A DNA stretch of 64,000 nt, from the NCBI GenBank assembly GCA_029261995.1, contig JAJDAF010000058.1:124001-188000 (forward strand). The letters run 5' to 3'. The translations under genes were made by a program, and so were the position numbers. Source of the DNA: Candidatus Zhuqueibacterota bacterium. GTDB lineage: Bacteria; Zhuqueibacterota; Zhuqueibacteria; Oceanimicrobiales; Oceanimicrobiaceae. Under the pieces are notes generated by a model that searched no databases, was not told where the DNA came from, and saw only the letters and a program-made list of their open reading frames with translations. This document shows positions 54,738 to 63,647 of the stretch, one piece after another. Each line of letters starts with the position of its first letter. Position 1 is the stretch's first letter.

Positions 54738-56351
54738 TTGGAAAGCAAATTAGGCAGGCTCGGAAATCTCATGGCACTTGTGGCAATCGTGGTCGTGCTG
54801 TGCGGCAATTCCAGCATCTACGCGCAGGGCATTTCCCGTTCAAAGGGTATTGGCTTTCGTCTGGGCCTATGGAAGACAGCACGTTCAGATGCGCTGATCA
54901 GTGTTTCTGGCAGCGAGGTAGAATTGAGCGGCGCTGGCACCTGGCTGACCTTCTTCTCGCGAGTTAACGATGACTGGTTCTACGAGTTTCACATGGGTGC
55001 ATTTGCCAGCGTGATTTCAGACGATGTGGACCGCGAGAATATCGTTGTCGAGACAGAAGACGTGACGGCGATCCTTCCCTTTCTGTTCGGCATGCGTTAT
55101 GATATTTTGTCTACCAGAAATCACGGTGGTATTCAACCTTATTTGGGATTTGGTGTCGGGCCGTACTGGATCACCAATGTCGATGCACCGCTCAACAATC
55201 CTGATTTTGCCACGGTGGATTCCGGGCTGAAACCGGGCGGCTATCTTGGCGGCGGATTGAATTTCGCGTTGACCAGCTTTTTCGCATTGAAGTTCGACAT
55301 GAAATATCATGCCATCGATTTTAAGTTTGACAAGGATTTTAGTGGTCTGGATTTTGGCCTGGGCTTTAGTGTCATGTGGGGGCAAAAGCGAGAAATTATT
55401 CGCGTGCTCGGCGTTCGCCCGATTGTAAACGATATTTACCCGGCCTATTACCAGTTTTACAATCTCTACCCGCTCGCCATGGTGACCGTGAAGAACATGA
55501 CCAAGCGACCTATCGAGGTCAACGTGCGTAGCAACATCCGCTACTTCTCCGAGCGCCCCAACGATTCGGGTTTCGTGACCATCGCAGGCAAAGAGACGAA
55601 GGATATCCCGGTTACCGCGATTTTGGGACAACGCATTCGCAACGTCAAGCAGCGCGAAACCGCGGTTCTCGATTTGTCCGTCGAAGCACGGGCCGGCACC
55701 AAAATCACAAAGCAACTCAGCAGCTCTTTGATGGTTCACAATCCGAACTCCTGGAACGGCGAGATGGACAAACTGGTGTTTTTCGTGACCCCCGACAATG
55801 CCGATATCCTCGAATTTGGCCGTGCTATGGTGGCCGAGGTGGAGCTTGAAGCGCAGCCGGCAATACGAAAACTTGCCATCGCCAGGAAGATCTTTAACCG
55901 GTTGGGCAACATGGAGTTTCGCTACCAGAGCGACCCCAACATCCCATTCTACAAGGATGATCGGGTCCAGTTTGCAGGGGAAAGCCTGGACCTGAAAAGC
56001 GGCGACTGTGATGACTTGGTGGTGCTTTATGCTTCCTTGCTCGAGAGTGTCGGAATTCACACGGCCTTCGTCGAGGTACAGGACCCCGACAAAGAGTTGG
56101 CTCATCTCTACCTCATGTTTGACTCTGGTGTCACTGCCGGCGACGGTTACCTGGTCAGCAGTAACGCCAAACGCTATGTGATTCGCGAGTCAGCCACCGG
56201 GGCTATGAGAGTTTGGGTTCCAGTCGAAACCACTTTGGTTGCCGACAGTTTTGATGCTGCCTGGAGAACCGGCGCCCTGTCCTACCTGCAAGAAGGCGAT
56301 CTCCGGGGAGGTCTGGTAGCCGGCTGGGTAAAGGTGATAGATGTGGAGTAA
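54738..56351 (+). CDS. Outer-membrane barrel fused to transglutaminase-like domain
   Basis: 537 aa from TTG 54738 (AAGGAA upstream; ATG 54771 is an alternative). Signal peptide ending in IYAQG. Residues about 30-220 are a beta-barrel paralogous to the 53183 protein (GPYWITN, YLGGGLNFALTSFFALKFDMKYH, then LDFGLGFSVMWG). Residues about 230-365 form a beta-sandwich linker. Residues about 380-500 are a transglutaminase-like (cysteine-protease fold) domain with Cys424 in SGDCDDLVVLYASLLESVG and His456 in AHLYLMF. Fusion of a barrel with a transglutaminase-like domain is unusual; such domains often cleave or cross-link proteins or peptides. The C-terminal location would be periplasmic if the barrel is standard. 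Followed 80 bases later by a FecR-domain gene. Confidence 0.8.
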   Translation: MESKLGRLGNLMALVAIVVVLCGNSSIYAQGISRSKGIGFRLGLWKTARSDALISVSGSEVELSGAGTWLTFFSRVNDDWFYEFHMGAFASVISDDVDRENIVVETEDVTAILPFLFGMRYDILSTRNHGGIQPYLGFGVGPYWITNVDAPLNNPDFATVDSGLKPGGYLGGGLNFALTSFFALKFDMKYHAIDFKFDKDFSGLDFGLGFSVMWGQKREIIRVLGVRPIVNDIYPAYYQFYNLYPLAMVTVKNMTKRPIEVNVRSNIRYFSERPNDSGFVTIAGKETKDIPVTAILGQRIRNVKQRETAVLDLSVEARAGTKITKQLSSSLMVHNPNSWNGEMDKLVFFVTPDNADILEFGRAMVAEVELEAQPAIRKLAIARKIFNRLGNMEFRYQSDPNIPFYKDDRVQFAGESLDLKSGDCDDLVVLYASLLESVGIHTAFVEVQDPDKELAHLYLMFDSGVTAGDGYLVSSNAKRYVIRESATGAMRVWVPVETTLVADSFDAAWRTGALSYLQEGDLRGGLVAGWVKVIDVE

Positions 56352-56431
56352 TCGCGGCAATGGTTAACGGCGGCCGGCCTTGTCGGTTTCATTGCCAGTT
56401 GCCATCTCAAGTTAAGCATACGGAGCTTGTC

Positions 56432-57157
56432 ATGATTTCGAAAATATCGGTTTTTCTTGTTTTTCTGTTGAGCCAGGTGCAGCCGGTCTTCACAGCGTCA
56501 AAGGTAAAGATTCTGAGCACGCGTGGCGAGGTCAGGGTCCGGCGTGGCGTGGAGGAAAGCTGGCATCCGGCTTCGTCAGGGACTTTTCTCGACGATATCG
56601 ACTCCATCCTGACCGGAGAGCGCGGCCAGGTAAGCTTGCAAGTCCAGGACGGCAAGATGTTCAAATTGGGAAGCAACGCAACCCTGGACATTGCAGACTT
56701 GCGCAGAATCAGCGAACGCGAGCTTTTCCTCTTTCTCATGTCCAGAAAGATCAACAGGCTTGAGCGGCGCAAAGACAAGACCAGATTGCGCATCGGAAAT
56801 GTCAATGTCGTGCATGCAGAGCGCAAGACAGACTCCACTGAAACTGACGACGAAGAAGATCAGCTCAATGAGTGGATCCGCGAGCGCAATGGCGCCAGGG
56901 CGCTCCATACGCAGGATTTCATCACCAACGCTGTCATGAAGATGAACAAGATCCTGCAAAAACACTCCGAAATCTCCGACTGCGGCGAGATTCATTATTA
57001 TCTCGGCGAGGCTTTTGAAGAGCTGGGCAAGCCCGGCCAGGCTTCGAATGCGTACGCACAAGTGCAGACGCGCAGCCAGGTGGTCGGCTGCGACCCGTCG
57101 GACAATATCTGGCTTCGCAGGGCGATGCAAGCTGCAACGCGGATAAGCCGGCAATAG
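56432..57157 (+). CDS. Exported FecR-domain protein with short helical tail
   Basis: 241 aa from ATG 56432 (GGAG seven bases upstream). Signal peptide about 1-24 (VFLVFLLSQVQPVFTA). A FecR-like beta-domain follows (VKILSTRGEVRVRRG, FLDDIDSILTGERGQVSLQVQDG, GSNATLDIADL), then a charged linker and helical repeats (IHYYLGEAFEELGKPGQASNAYAQ, TPR-like). FecR proteins usually carry signals to an ECF sigma factor through an inner-membrane helix; this one has no such helix besides the signal peptide, so the link to the adjacent ECF sigma gene (36 bases downstream) would need another protein. Confidence 0.82.
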   Translation: MISKISVFLVFLLSQVQPVFTASKVKILSTRGEVRVRRGVEESWHPASSGTFLDDIDSILTGERGQVSLQVQDGKMFKLGSNATLDIADLRRISERELFLFLMSRKINRLERRKDKTRLRIGNVNVVHAERKTDSTETDDEEDQLNEWIRERNGARALHTQDFITNAVMKMNKILQKHSEISDCGEIHYYLGEAFEELGKPGQASNAYAQVQTRSQVVGCDPSDNIWLRRAMQAATRISRQ

Positions 57158-57192
57158 GGACACTGCCTGCCTGAGACAGGTGAACCGAGGGA

Positions 57193-57750
57193 ATGAAAAT
57201 GGACAACACAACAACGGTGAATGCCAGCGCGCTTGTTCGGGGCATCAGACGCTCGGACGCCCGTGCTTTCCGGGAGTTGTTCGAGCTTTTCCAGGAAGAT
57301 ATTTTTAGGTTTCTGAACTACAAACTTGGCAATGTCGAGGCAGCAGAGGATATTCTGCAGGACGTGTTTGTCAAGCTCTGGGAAAACCGTCTGCGTTTGC
57401 GGGATGACGTTTCCATCAAATCATACTTATTCACGATCGCGAACCGCACAGCGCTCAACTTTCTGCGCCACAACAGAATCGTCATGAAATTTGAGTTCGA
57501 GAAACGCCGGGAGACGCCCAGAGAAGACACACCCTATCTCGAGCTGGAGAAGAAGGATCTGCAGCAACGACTCTTGTCCGCCATCGCGAATCTGCCGGAG
57601 AAGCCACGCGTGGCGTTCATGCTTTCCCGGTTCGATGAGTTGACCTACCGAGAAGTCGCCGAGCGGCTGGACATCAGCATCAAAACAGTAGAGTGCCACA
57701 TCGGCAAGGCTCTCAAGCTTTTGAGGGAGCAGTTGCATGCCGTGGCATGA
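57193..57750 (+). CDS. ECF RNA polymerase sigma factor
   Basis: 185 aa. Region 2: DARAFRELFELFQEDIFRFLNYKLGN, then AEDILQDVFVKLWENR, LRLRDDVSIKSYLFTIANRTALNFLRH. Region 4: QQRLLSAIANLPEKPRVAFMLSR, FDELTYREVAERLDISIKTVECHIGKALKLLR (helix-turn-helix). Standard length. It follows a FecR-domain gene and three envelope genes, so it likely controls an envelope regulon including this cluster. No dedicated anti-sigma gene is downstream; 375 bases without a gene follow. Confidence 0.94.
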   Translation: MKMDNTTTVNASALVRGIRRSDARAFRELFELFQEDIFRFLNYKLGNVEAAEDILQDVFVKLWENRLRLRDDVSIKSYLFTIANRTALNFLRHNRIVMKFEFEKRRETPREDTPYLELEKKDLQQRLLSAIANLPEKPRVAFMLSRFDELTYREVAERLDISIKTVECHIGKALKLLREQLHAVA

Positions 57751-58125
57751 GGCATCGCGCCGCAGGGGTGCTGGCCCAAACAATGTTTTTTGGCGCTCCG
57801 TGAGAATTTAGTTGCGTTCCGCGCGGAGTTTCTTATTTTTCTATTTGTAGAGCCGGTTCGCGCAATCGACCCCTTTCGTAGCCGGTATTTCCACCGATTC
57901 CAGCAGAGCTGACCGCCGCTTATTCCTTCTGATTTACTTACCTGATTGTCCTCCGACTCTTCAATCACAAGATGTCTGTTGATTTGCAATGGGGCTGTCC
58001 CGAATGATGACGTGAAGCGGCCTCTCCATGCACGAGTTCTCGCCAGGTCGTCGACCGAAATACTTCCGGGTTCAGCACTGTCCCGGGCTAGCTCCCGATC
58101 ACAGCTAATGCAAGGAGGTGCCACT
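57751..58125. other. Intergenic region after ECF sigma gene
   Basis: 375 bases. No supported gene. CTCCG (near 57797) and CGGAG (near 57826) with a following T-rich stretch could form a weak terminator with a large loop. The region 57830-57850 is T-rich. The right end carries the strong SD of the next gene. Confidence 0.3.
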
Positions 58126-58602
58126 ATGGCGATTCCACAACCATTCAGTTCGTATCTCGACGAACATCATTTGCCGTACGAGCGGATTCACCACCATCGC
58201 GACTACACTGCGCAGGAGACCGCCGCCGACACGCATACCAAAGGCCGCGACTTCGCCAAGACTGTAGTTTTGTGGGTGGACAACAAGTTCTGCATGGCAG
58301 TGATCCCAGCCACTTGCGCGATTGATCTGAGTAAAGTGGCGCAGTTTCTGGGCGTCAGTGAGGTCAAACTCGCATCGGAAGATGAAATCAAATCTCTGTG
58401 CCCCAACTGCGAAGTCGGCGCGATGCCGCCGTTCGGCGAACTCTACGGTTTACCGGTCTACATCAGTCACCTGCTGACGTACGACCATTTGATTACGTTC
58501 AAGGCGGGCACGCACGAAGATGTCATCCGCATGCCGTATCGTGATTTTGATGAAATGGTTAAACCGAAGGTGTTTGACTTCACCAGACAGGTGCGGAACT
58601 AG
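58126..58602 (+). CDS. YbaK/ProX-type aminoacyl-tRNA deacylase
   Basis: 158 aa; SD AAGGAGG (58112-58118) selects ATG 58126. YbaK/EbsC-domain protein, the family that removes wrongly attached amino acids from tRNA. Motifs: HHRDYTAQETAADTHTKGRDFAKTVVL (the conserved Lys lies in the KTVVL segment), PATCAIDLSKVAQFLG, CEVGAMPPFGELYGLP (GxxPPFG is the family core) and FKAGTHEDVIRM. The trans-editing substrate is not predictable. Two cysteines in SLCPNCEVGAMPPFG are unusual. Convergent with the CHASE2 gene. Confidence 0.88.
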   Translation: MAIPQPFSSYLDEHHLPYERIHHHRDYTAQETAADTHTKGRDFAKTVVLWVDNKFCMAVIPATCAIDLSKVAQFLGVSEVKLASEDEIKSLCPNCEVGAMPPFGELYGLPVYISHLLTYDHLITFKAGTHEDVIRMPYRDFDEMVKPKVFDFTRQVRN

Positions 58603-58632
58603 CAGGTGAGAGTGAAGGTTGCCCGACTGAAC

Positions 58633-61215
58633 CTAGCTTGTTTTCATGGCTTTCATGTGCTCGATAGTCTTGCGCAGAGCCAGGTGGTATTTCCTCGGAA
58701 GGCCGCGAAATTGCGATGGCAGCGATTTTGAATGAGCGACTTCTGCCTGAAGCTCTGGTAGAGGGGCGAGATTGGTCAGGTAGCCGTCGATTTTGCTCTT
58801 CACCCGCTTCACTACCTCCGGGTCGGCGGTACCCGAAATCGCACGTGCGGTCTGTTCGATGTTGAATGAGTTTTCGAGCAGCGTCTTGAAGCATATGCCG
58901 CGGAAGTGCTCAGTGATGGTGCCGCGGTCCCGGTTGCCCACGACCTCAGCAGTTTTGGTAATGGCTGAGCGTGAGAAGTCCAACGCGCGCAGGGACTGCA
59001 AAATCTGATCTTCGAGAGGTCGATAATCGGCCGCGGTCTTGCTTTTGCTGATGGCTCGAATTTCCGCGGGCAGATCTGCTTGTTGCAACAATACCCTCTT
59101 TTCACTCTGCGCGATGATGGCTGCACGCCGAACCACATTCTCAAGCTCGCGGACATTCCCAGGCCAGTTGTATCTTGTCATCACCTGCATGGCACGTTCC
59201 GAAACGCCCTGTACGGCTTCGTAATGGTGTTTTTTCAGGAAGTGTGCGACCAGTAGCGGGATGTCCTCAGTACGTTCGCTCAGAGAAGGCACGTGAATGG
59301 GAAATCCGTTGAGTCTGAAATAAAGGTCCGCGCGAAAAGGGCCACCTTCGACTTCCTGCCTGAGATCGCGGTTGGTTGCCGCGACCACCCGCACGTCGGC
59401 CACGATAGTCTGCTCTCCGCCCAGTCGCTCAAATCTTCCTTCCTGCAGAACACGCAGAAGCTGTGCCTGGAAACGGCCGTTTGTTTCCGTGATCTCATCG
59501 AGAAAGATTGTGCCGCCGTTCGCCAGTTCGAATCGTCCTTTGTGGCGAGAATTTGCGCCCGTGAAACTGCCCTTCTCGTGTCCGAAAAGCTCACTCTCGA
59601 GCAGCGTCTCGGAGAGCGCGCCACAGTTGACTGCCACAAATGGTTCCGATTTGCGTCTGCTGCACTGGTGGATGGCATGGGCGACCATCTCCTTGCCGGT
59701 GCCGGTTTCACCCGAGATCATAATCGGGATATCATCGACCGCAACTTTTGTCACCAGTTCCAACACCTCGGCCAGCGGACTTGTGGGGGCGTGAATGATT
59801 TCTGTAAACGTGAGGCGCGGCGCCACTTGCATCGGCGCGGAATAGTCACGCAAGTCATCCACCTGCTTCTCCAACTCCAGAATATGTCGCTGGCGTTCTT
59901 CGGCGACGCGACCCATCTCACCAGTGGCGGCCGATTTGTCTTTGAGCTGCGTTTCCAGAGCGCTCAATTGCTTCCGGGCAACATCGATTTCCTCTTCCTT
60001 TCTGGAGATATCTTTTTCAAGCATGCTGTGAACGGATTCATTTTGCGTCTGGAGCTTGCGCCCGCTCAGAACCGCCGCCAACGCACTGGCGGCCGTGAGC
60101 GCGATGATTGGCAACATCAGCGGTATGACATAATCGGCGTAGACAAACAGCAGGTAGGCTGTCACCATGAGCAGAAGGAAACAGGCCGTCGCCGCCCGGG
60201 CTGCGTGTACTGGCTTTCTCTCCTTTCCCCGATAGTAAAGTCCGCTGGCGAACAACAGCGCAAGTAGAAGTTGAGCGGCCCGCGGTAGGGTTGTGAGAAA
60301 ACGATGGTGCAGAATGTTTTCTGCGACTGTGGCGTGAATTAGACTGGTCGGCAGGGCGTCTGACAACGGCGTCGATTCCAGGGTTGGGATTCCAGGGGCG
60401 GTGATATCAACCAGAACTATTTTCCCTGCCAGGGCAGGCGGCGCCTCTGCGGATTCGAAGGATTGCAGAAGGTCAAAAAATCCGATGGATCTGAGCCGCG
60501 TTACGCCACCAAAGTGGTTGAGTCTGAGTTGACCCTGGGCATCAGTGGGAATCTTGCGTGCCGGTTGGCCCAAGTGAAGGACGCCATCTTTGTACTCAAA
60601 ATGATCGCCGGCGTCCAGGTATGTTGCTGCCAGAGTTGCGCCGAACGACACCAGAGTATCCGTTCCGGAGACGGCCACGACAGGCGTTCTTGCCAGGTTC
60701 GGTCCCGTCGCCAGGTTGCTGAAACCCACACCTGCTGCCTGGCGCTGCAGCACAGGAATCGGGCGGGTCGCAGCCTCGCCGCGCAGGAATCGGTCGGGGC
60801 CTGTAGCGGCAGAAAGATGGTAGAACGCCACAGGCAGGCATACGTTACCAGCGGTCTGCATGAAGTCGGCGAGAATGTCATCATACTCGGGAAACCGCGG
60901 ATCTCGCGAATCGAACAGCAAGTTGAAGCCGATAACTTTCGCGCCGAGAGAACTGAGCGCGTGCGTCATGTAGCCGTAGTAGTCGTGGGTCAGCGGCCAG
61001 CCGCCGAGCGCTTTGAGGTCTTCCTGGCCCAGGAACACCAGCACGAACTCATCACCCAAATCGCGTTCGCCTCGGATTTTGAATTGCAGAGAAACGATTT
61101 CGTCGTCGAGGCGACGCAACCATTCCGGGCCGGTCATGGCCAGAATGCAGAGACCAAGGCCAAGCAGAATCGGTGGCAGAGATTTTTTGAGATAATCAAT
61201 CACTCGTGTCAGCAC
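58633..61215 (-). CDS. Membrane-tethered sigma-54 activator with CHASE2 sensor
   Basis: 860 aa from GTG 61215 (no SD; the GTG at 61203 is an alternative). One N-terminal helix (about 13-30), a CHASE2 extracytoplasmic sensor domain (about 35-300), a helix cluster (about 308-380), a coiled coil (about 385-450), then a sigma-54 AAA+ domain (about 465-700) with Walker A GETGTGKE, a GSFTGA loop (instead of GAFTGA; about 547-552), Walker B IFLDEI and the YNWPGNVRELENV signature. The C-terminus has a Fis-like helix-turn-helix (KTAEVVGNRDRGTITEHFRG). An integral-membrane sigma-54 activator can pass an outside signal directly to transcription without a kinase. Nearby candidate promoter: 53095. Confidence 0.9.
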   Translation of the reverse strand: MLTRVIDYLKKSLPPILLGLGLCILAMTGPEWLRRLDDEIVSLQFKIRGERDLGDEFVLVFLGQEDLKALGGWPLTHDYYGYMTHALSSLGAKVIGFNLLFDSRDPRFPEYDDILADFMQTAGNVCLPVAFYHLSAATGPDRFLRGEAATRPIPVLQRQAAGVGFSNLATGPNLARTPVVAVSGTDTLVSFGATLAATYLDAGDHFEYKDGVLHLGQPARKIPTDAQGQLRLNHFGGVTRLRSIGFFDLLQSFESAEAPPALAGKIVLVDITAPGIPTLESTPLSDALPTSLIHATVAENILHHRFLTTLPRAAQLLLALLFASGLYYRGKERKPVHAARAATACFLLLMVTAYLLFVYADYVIPLMLPIIALTAASALAAVLSGRKLQTQNESVHSMLEKDISRKEEEIDVARKQLSALETQLKDKSAATGEMGRVAEERQRHILELEKQVDDLRDYSAPMQVAPRLTFTEIIHAPTSPLAEVLELVTKVAVDDIPIMISGETGTGKEMVAHAIHQCSRRKSEPFVAVNCGALSETLLESELFGHEKGSFTGANSRHKGRFELANGGTIFLDEITETNGRFQAQLLRVLQEGRFERLGGEQTIVADVRVVAATNRDLRQEVEGGPFRADLYFRLNGFPIHVPSLSERTEDIPLLVAHFLKKHHYEAVQGVSERAMQVMTRYNWPGNVRELENVVRRAAIIAQSEKRVLLQQADLPAEIRAISKSKTAADYRPLEDQILQSLRALDFSRSAITKTAEVVGNRDRGTITEHFRGICFKTLLENSFNIEQTARAISGTADPEVVKRVKSKIDGYLTNLAPLPELQAEVAHSKSLPSQFRGLPRKYHLALRKTIEHMKAMKTS

Positions 61216-61558
61216 GGTGCGTTGGTGCGTGTTAGACTTCCGTTAGTACGGTTCGGCTTCTGAAGAAGCGGTTCAGGGCGTCGAAAGCTGGCAGCAAGGT
61301 AACCGGGTTGCGTGTTTTGGCCGCGGGGCGTCTTGCCGCATCTGACCGCTCAAGTTGTTAAAGATGATTAATATTGGGGAAAGTCGCAATAAAAAACGTG
61401 GCGACTCTGAATTGAGGGGCAATGAGATGAAGCTACTGAGTCCATCGCTTCTTTCTAAAGTGCGGGAGTGGAACCGGCATCTCGGCCCGTTCGTGACTTC
61501 TTGGAAGGTGTTGAGACGAATTTAGAAAGTCACGCGCGGGCTCCGAATCGATTCGCTT
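61216..61558. other. Intergenic region between CHASE2 activator and DUF4097-like gene
   Basis: 343 bases without a supported gene, lying after the minus-strand DUF4097-like gene and before the minus-strand CHASE2 gene. No sigma-54-type site and no clear U-tract terminator were found. Confidence 0.35.
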
Positions 61559-62371
61559 TCAAAATCCGCTGGCCGTAATCGTCCCATTGACAGTGGCAAG
61601 ATTGATGTCGCCACTGCCGCTGCCGAGGGTTCCTCTGAGCGAGCGTGGCGTGGTGCTGAGATTGCCGAATTCGAGGTTGTTCGCAGCAATCGTACCATTG
61701 GTGACGTTGGCGGAAAAAGCCGCCGATATCGCTCGCGGGATGGCCAGAACCAGGTTGCCGTTGACATTGGTGAGCCGGACCCGGGTGGCGGTAGGCAACG
61801 TTACCTCGCAGGTGATATTTCCGTTTACCAGCTCGACTTCGGCGTTGCCGGCGATGCCGGCCAAGTCAACGTTGCCATTGATATTGGTGATGTGAACATT
61901 GTTCTGCACGCCGGCCACATCGATGCTGCCGTTGACGTTTTCGACCTCCAGCTGCAGGTTGTCGGGCATACGGATGGTGTAGTTGACTGTGTATTCACGA
62001 CCATGTGTATCGTTGGGTTGGATGGTTCGCACTTCCACCTGTTCTGTCGTGTCGTCCAATCGCACCTGCAATTCGTCAAAGTGGTCCTGCGCATCCTGTT
62101 CGCTTTCCGAACCGACCCGGCGCGTGCCAGTAATGCTGATAGAGTCCAGGTCGGCAACGCTGGCAACATGAATCACGCCATTGACGCCATCCACCCTGAA
62201 TTTGCTGTGACCTTCGGCTGCCACCACAAATTTGAAGGACTCTTCGACTTTGTGCCTGGTGTTACTGACATCGCTACCTGAGTCCATTACATCGATAAAG
62301 CAGCTCGACATGAGCAAGATTACAGTCGGCAGAACCAGAAGTAACGCCCACGTTTTCTTGAATGCTTTCAT
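61559..62371 (-). CDS. DUF4097-like beta-helix lipoprotein
   Basis: 270 aa, starting MKAFKKTW with SD GGGAG six bases upstream; longer frames would hide the lipoprotein signal (LLVLPTVILLMSSC, lipobox Cys24). Mature part: beta strands, then regular beta-helix repeats (LEVENVNGSIDVAGVQNN, VHITNINGNVDLAGIAGN, VRLTNVNGNLVLAIP, TLGSGSGDINLATVNGTITASG) of the DUF4097/DUF2807 type. Function unknown; likely a surface or periplasmic scaffold. It is divergent from the LamG gene, sharing a 205-base upstream region. Confidence 0.82.
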   Translation of the reverse strand: MKAFKKTWALLLVLPTVILLMSSCFIDVMDSGSDVSNTRHKVEESFKFVVAAEGHSKFRVDGVNGVIHVASVADLDSISITGTRRVGSESEQDAQDHFDELQVRLDDTTEQVEVRTIQPNDTHGREYTVNYTIRMPDNLQLEVENVNGSIDVAGVQNNVHITNINGNVDLAGIAGNAEVELVNGNITCEVTLPTATRVRLTNVNGNLVLAIPRAISAAFSANVTNGTIAANNLEFGNLSTTPRSLRGTLGSGSGDINLATVNGTITASGF

Positions 62372-62576
62372 GTTTTTCTCCCTGGGTAATTGTCGGTCCA
62401 AACGCACATCGCCATCTTGATGTGTCATCTGGTTGTACACATGAGTTGGTAGTCCCCCTGACATGGTGGGAAGAAAAAGATGGATTTCGAGGTATTTCTT
62501 AAGCATATTCAAACTTTGCGGGTAAATAAAGACATTGTGGTTTTGCATGACAGCATCAGAAGAACAGGAAGTAGCA

Positions 62577-63581
62577 ATGCCGAAGTGTTGGCTGATCGTG
62601 GCGGGGTTGGCGCTCGTCGCGAGTTCGCTTTTTGCCCAGGACGGGCTGGTCGCCTATTATCCCTTTGATGGCAGCGCCGAGGATTTGAGCGTCAATGGCA
62701 ATCATCCGCAAGTCGATGGGCCGGTTTTGACGCCCGACAGATTCGGACGAGCGGAGAACGCCTACGTTTTTGATGGCATCGATGATTTGATGCGCATTCC
62801 CTTTAATCCCAGTCTCTATCCGCCAAATCTTGGCGTAGCGCTTTGGGTCAAGCTCAACGAAGCGCCCGAGCACGGCAAGTTTCTCATGACCAATTCTGGC
62901 GATTTCGCGACACCTCCCTACGACCCCTTCCGGCTGAGGCTGAGACTCTCTCGAAAAATCAGTTCGCGTTTCGAGGGCGAGTTGGATAGCCTGCAACTCA
63001 TCCTCGAGAGCTCGACGGTCCTGGATGTTGGTAAGTGGTATTTCATCGCCACGTATTACAACTCGAACACTGGTGAAGCGGCGCTGTTTATCAACGGTCG
63101 TTTGGAAGACAAAATCATTGAGCCACTGACTCTCGATACCAACGAGCTGGGAATGCTGCTTGGCGCAAGCCAAGACCATCTGGGCGAGCAGGACAGCACC
63201 GCCTACTTCGCTGGCTGCCTCGACGATATCCGGATTTTCAACCGTGGCCTGACTGCCCGCGAAATCGAGGCGTTTTTCCTCGAGGGCAGTCCTTCCACGA
63301 GCAAGGTAGATGAGCTGAAGCAGAACTTTCCGAATCCCTTTAACCCGGAGACTACGATCACTTATGTGCTCTCCTCTGCGGCGCACGTTCGGGTTAACGT
63401 TTACAACATCCGGGGGCAGGAAGTGCGGTCGTTGCTCGACGAAAGCCAACCCAGGGGCACGCATTCAGTGCGATGGGATGGCAACGACAAAGCTGGGCGG
63501 GAAGTCAGTTCCGGTGTCTACGTTTACCGTGTCAGAGCCGGAGGGCAGGGTAGGAGCCGCAAAATGCTTCTGATCAAGTGA
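62577..63581 (+). CDS. Secreted LamG-domain protein with T9SS sorting domain
   Basis: 334 aa; AGGAAG before ATG 62577. Signal peptide (LIVAGLALVASSLFAQ). A LamG/concanavalin-like domain follows (about 22-245): GLVAYYPFDGSAEDLSVNGN, AYVFDGIDDLMRIP, WYFIATYYNSNTGEAALFIN and LDDIRIFNRGLTAREIEAFF. The last 80 residues are a T9SS tail (QNFPNPFNPETTITYVL, VRWDGNDKAGREVSSGVYVYRVRAG). Such domains bind glycans or proteins; no ligand can be named. Another probable substrate of the PorU-like peptidase. Confidence 0.9.
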   Translation: MPKCWLIVAGLALVASSLFAQDGLVAYYPFDGSAEDLSVNGNHPQVDGPVLTPDRFGRAENAYVFDGIDDLMRIPFNPSLYPPNLGVALWVKLNEAPEHGKFLMTNSGDFATPPYDPFRLRLRLSRKISSRFEGELDSLQLILESSTVLDVGKWYFIATYYNSNTGEAALFINGRLEDKIIEPLTLDTNELGMLLGASQDHLGEQDSTAYFAGCLDDIRIFNRGLTAREIEAFFLEGSPSTSKVDELKQNFPNPFNPETTITYVLSSAAHVRVNVYNIRGQEVRSLLDESQPRGTHSVRWDGNDKAGREVSSGVYVYRVRAGGQGRSRKMLLIK

Positions 63582-63647
63582 CAAGCCTGGAATCTTTGTC
63601 GGTGAGAAAGTGTTCCATTACCTGAAATCCATCCACTGGTCACGAAC

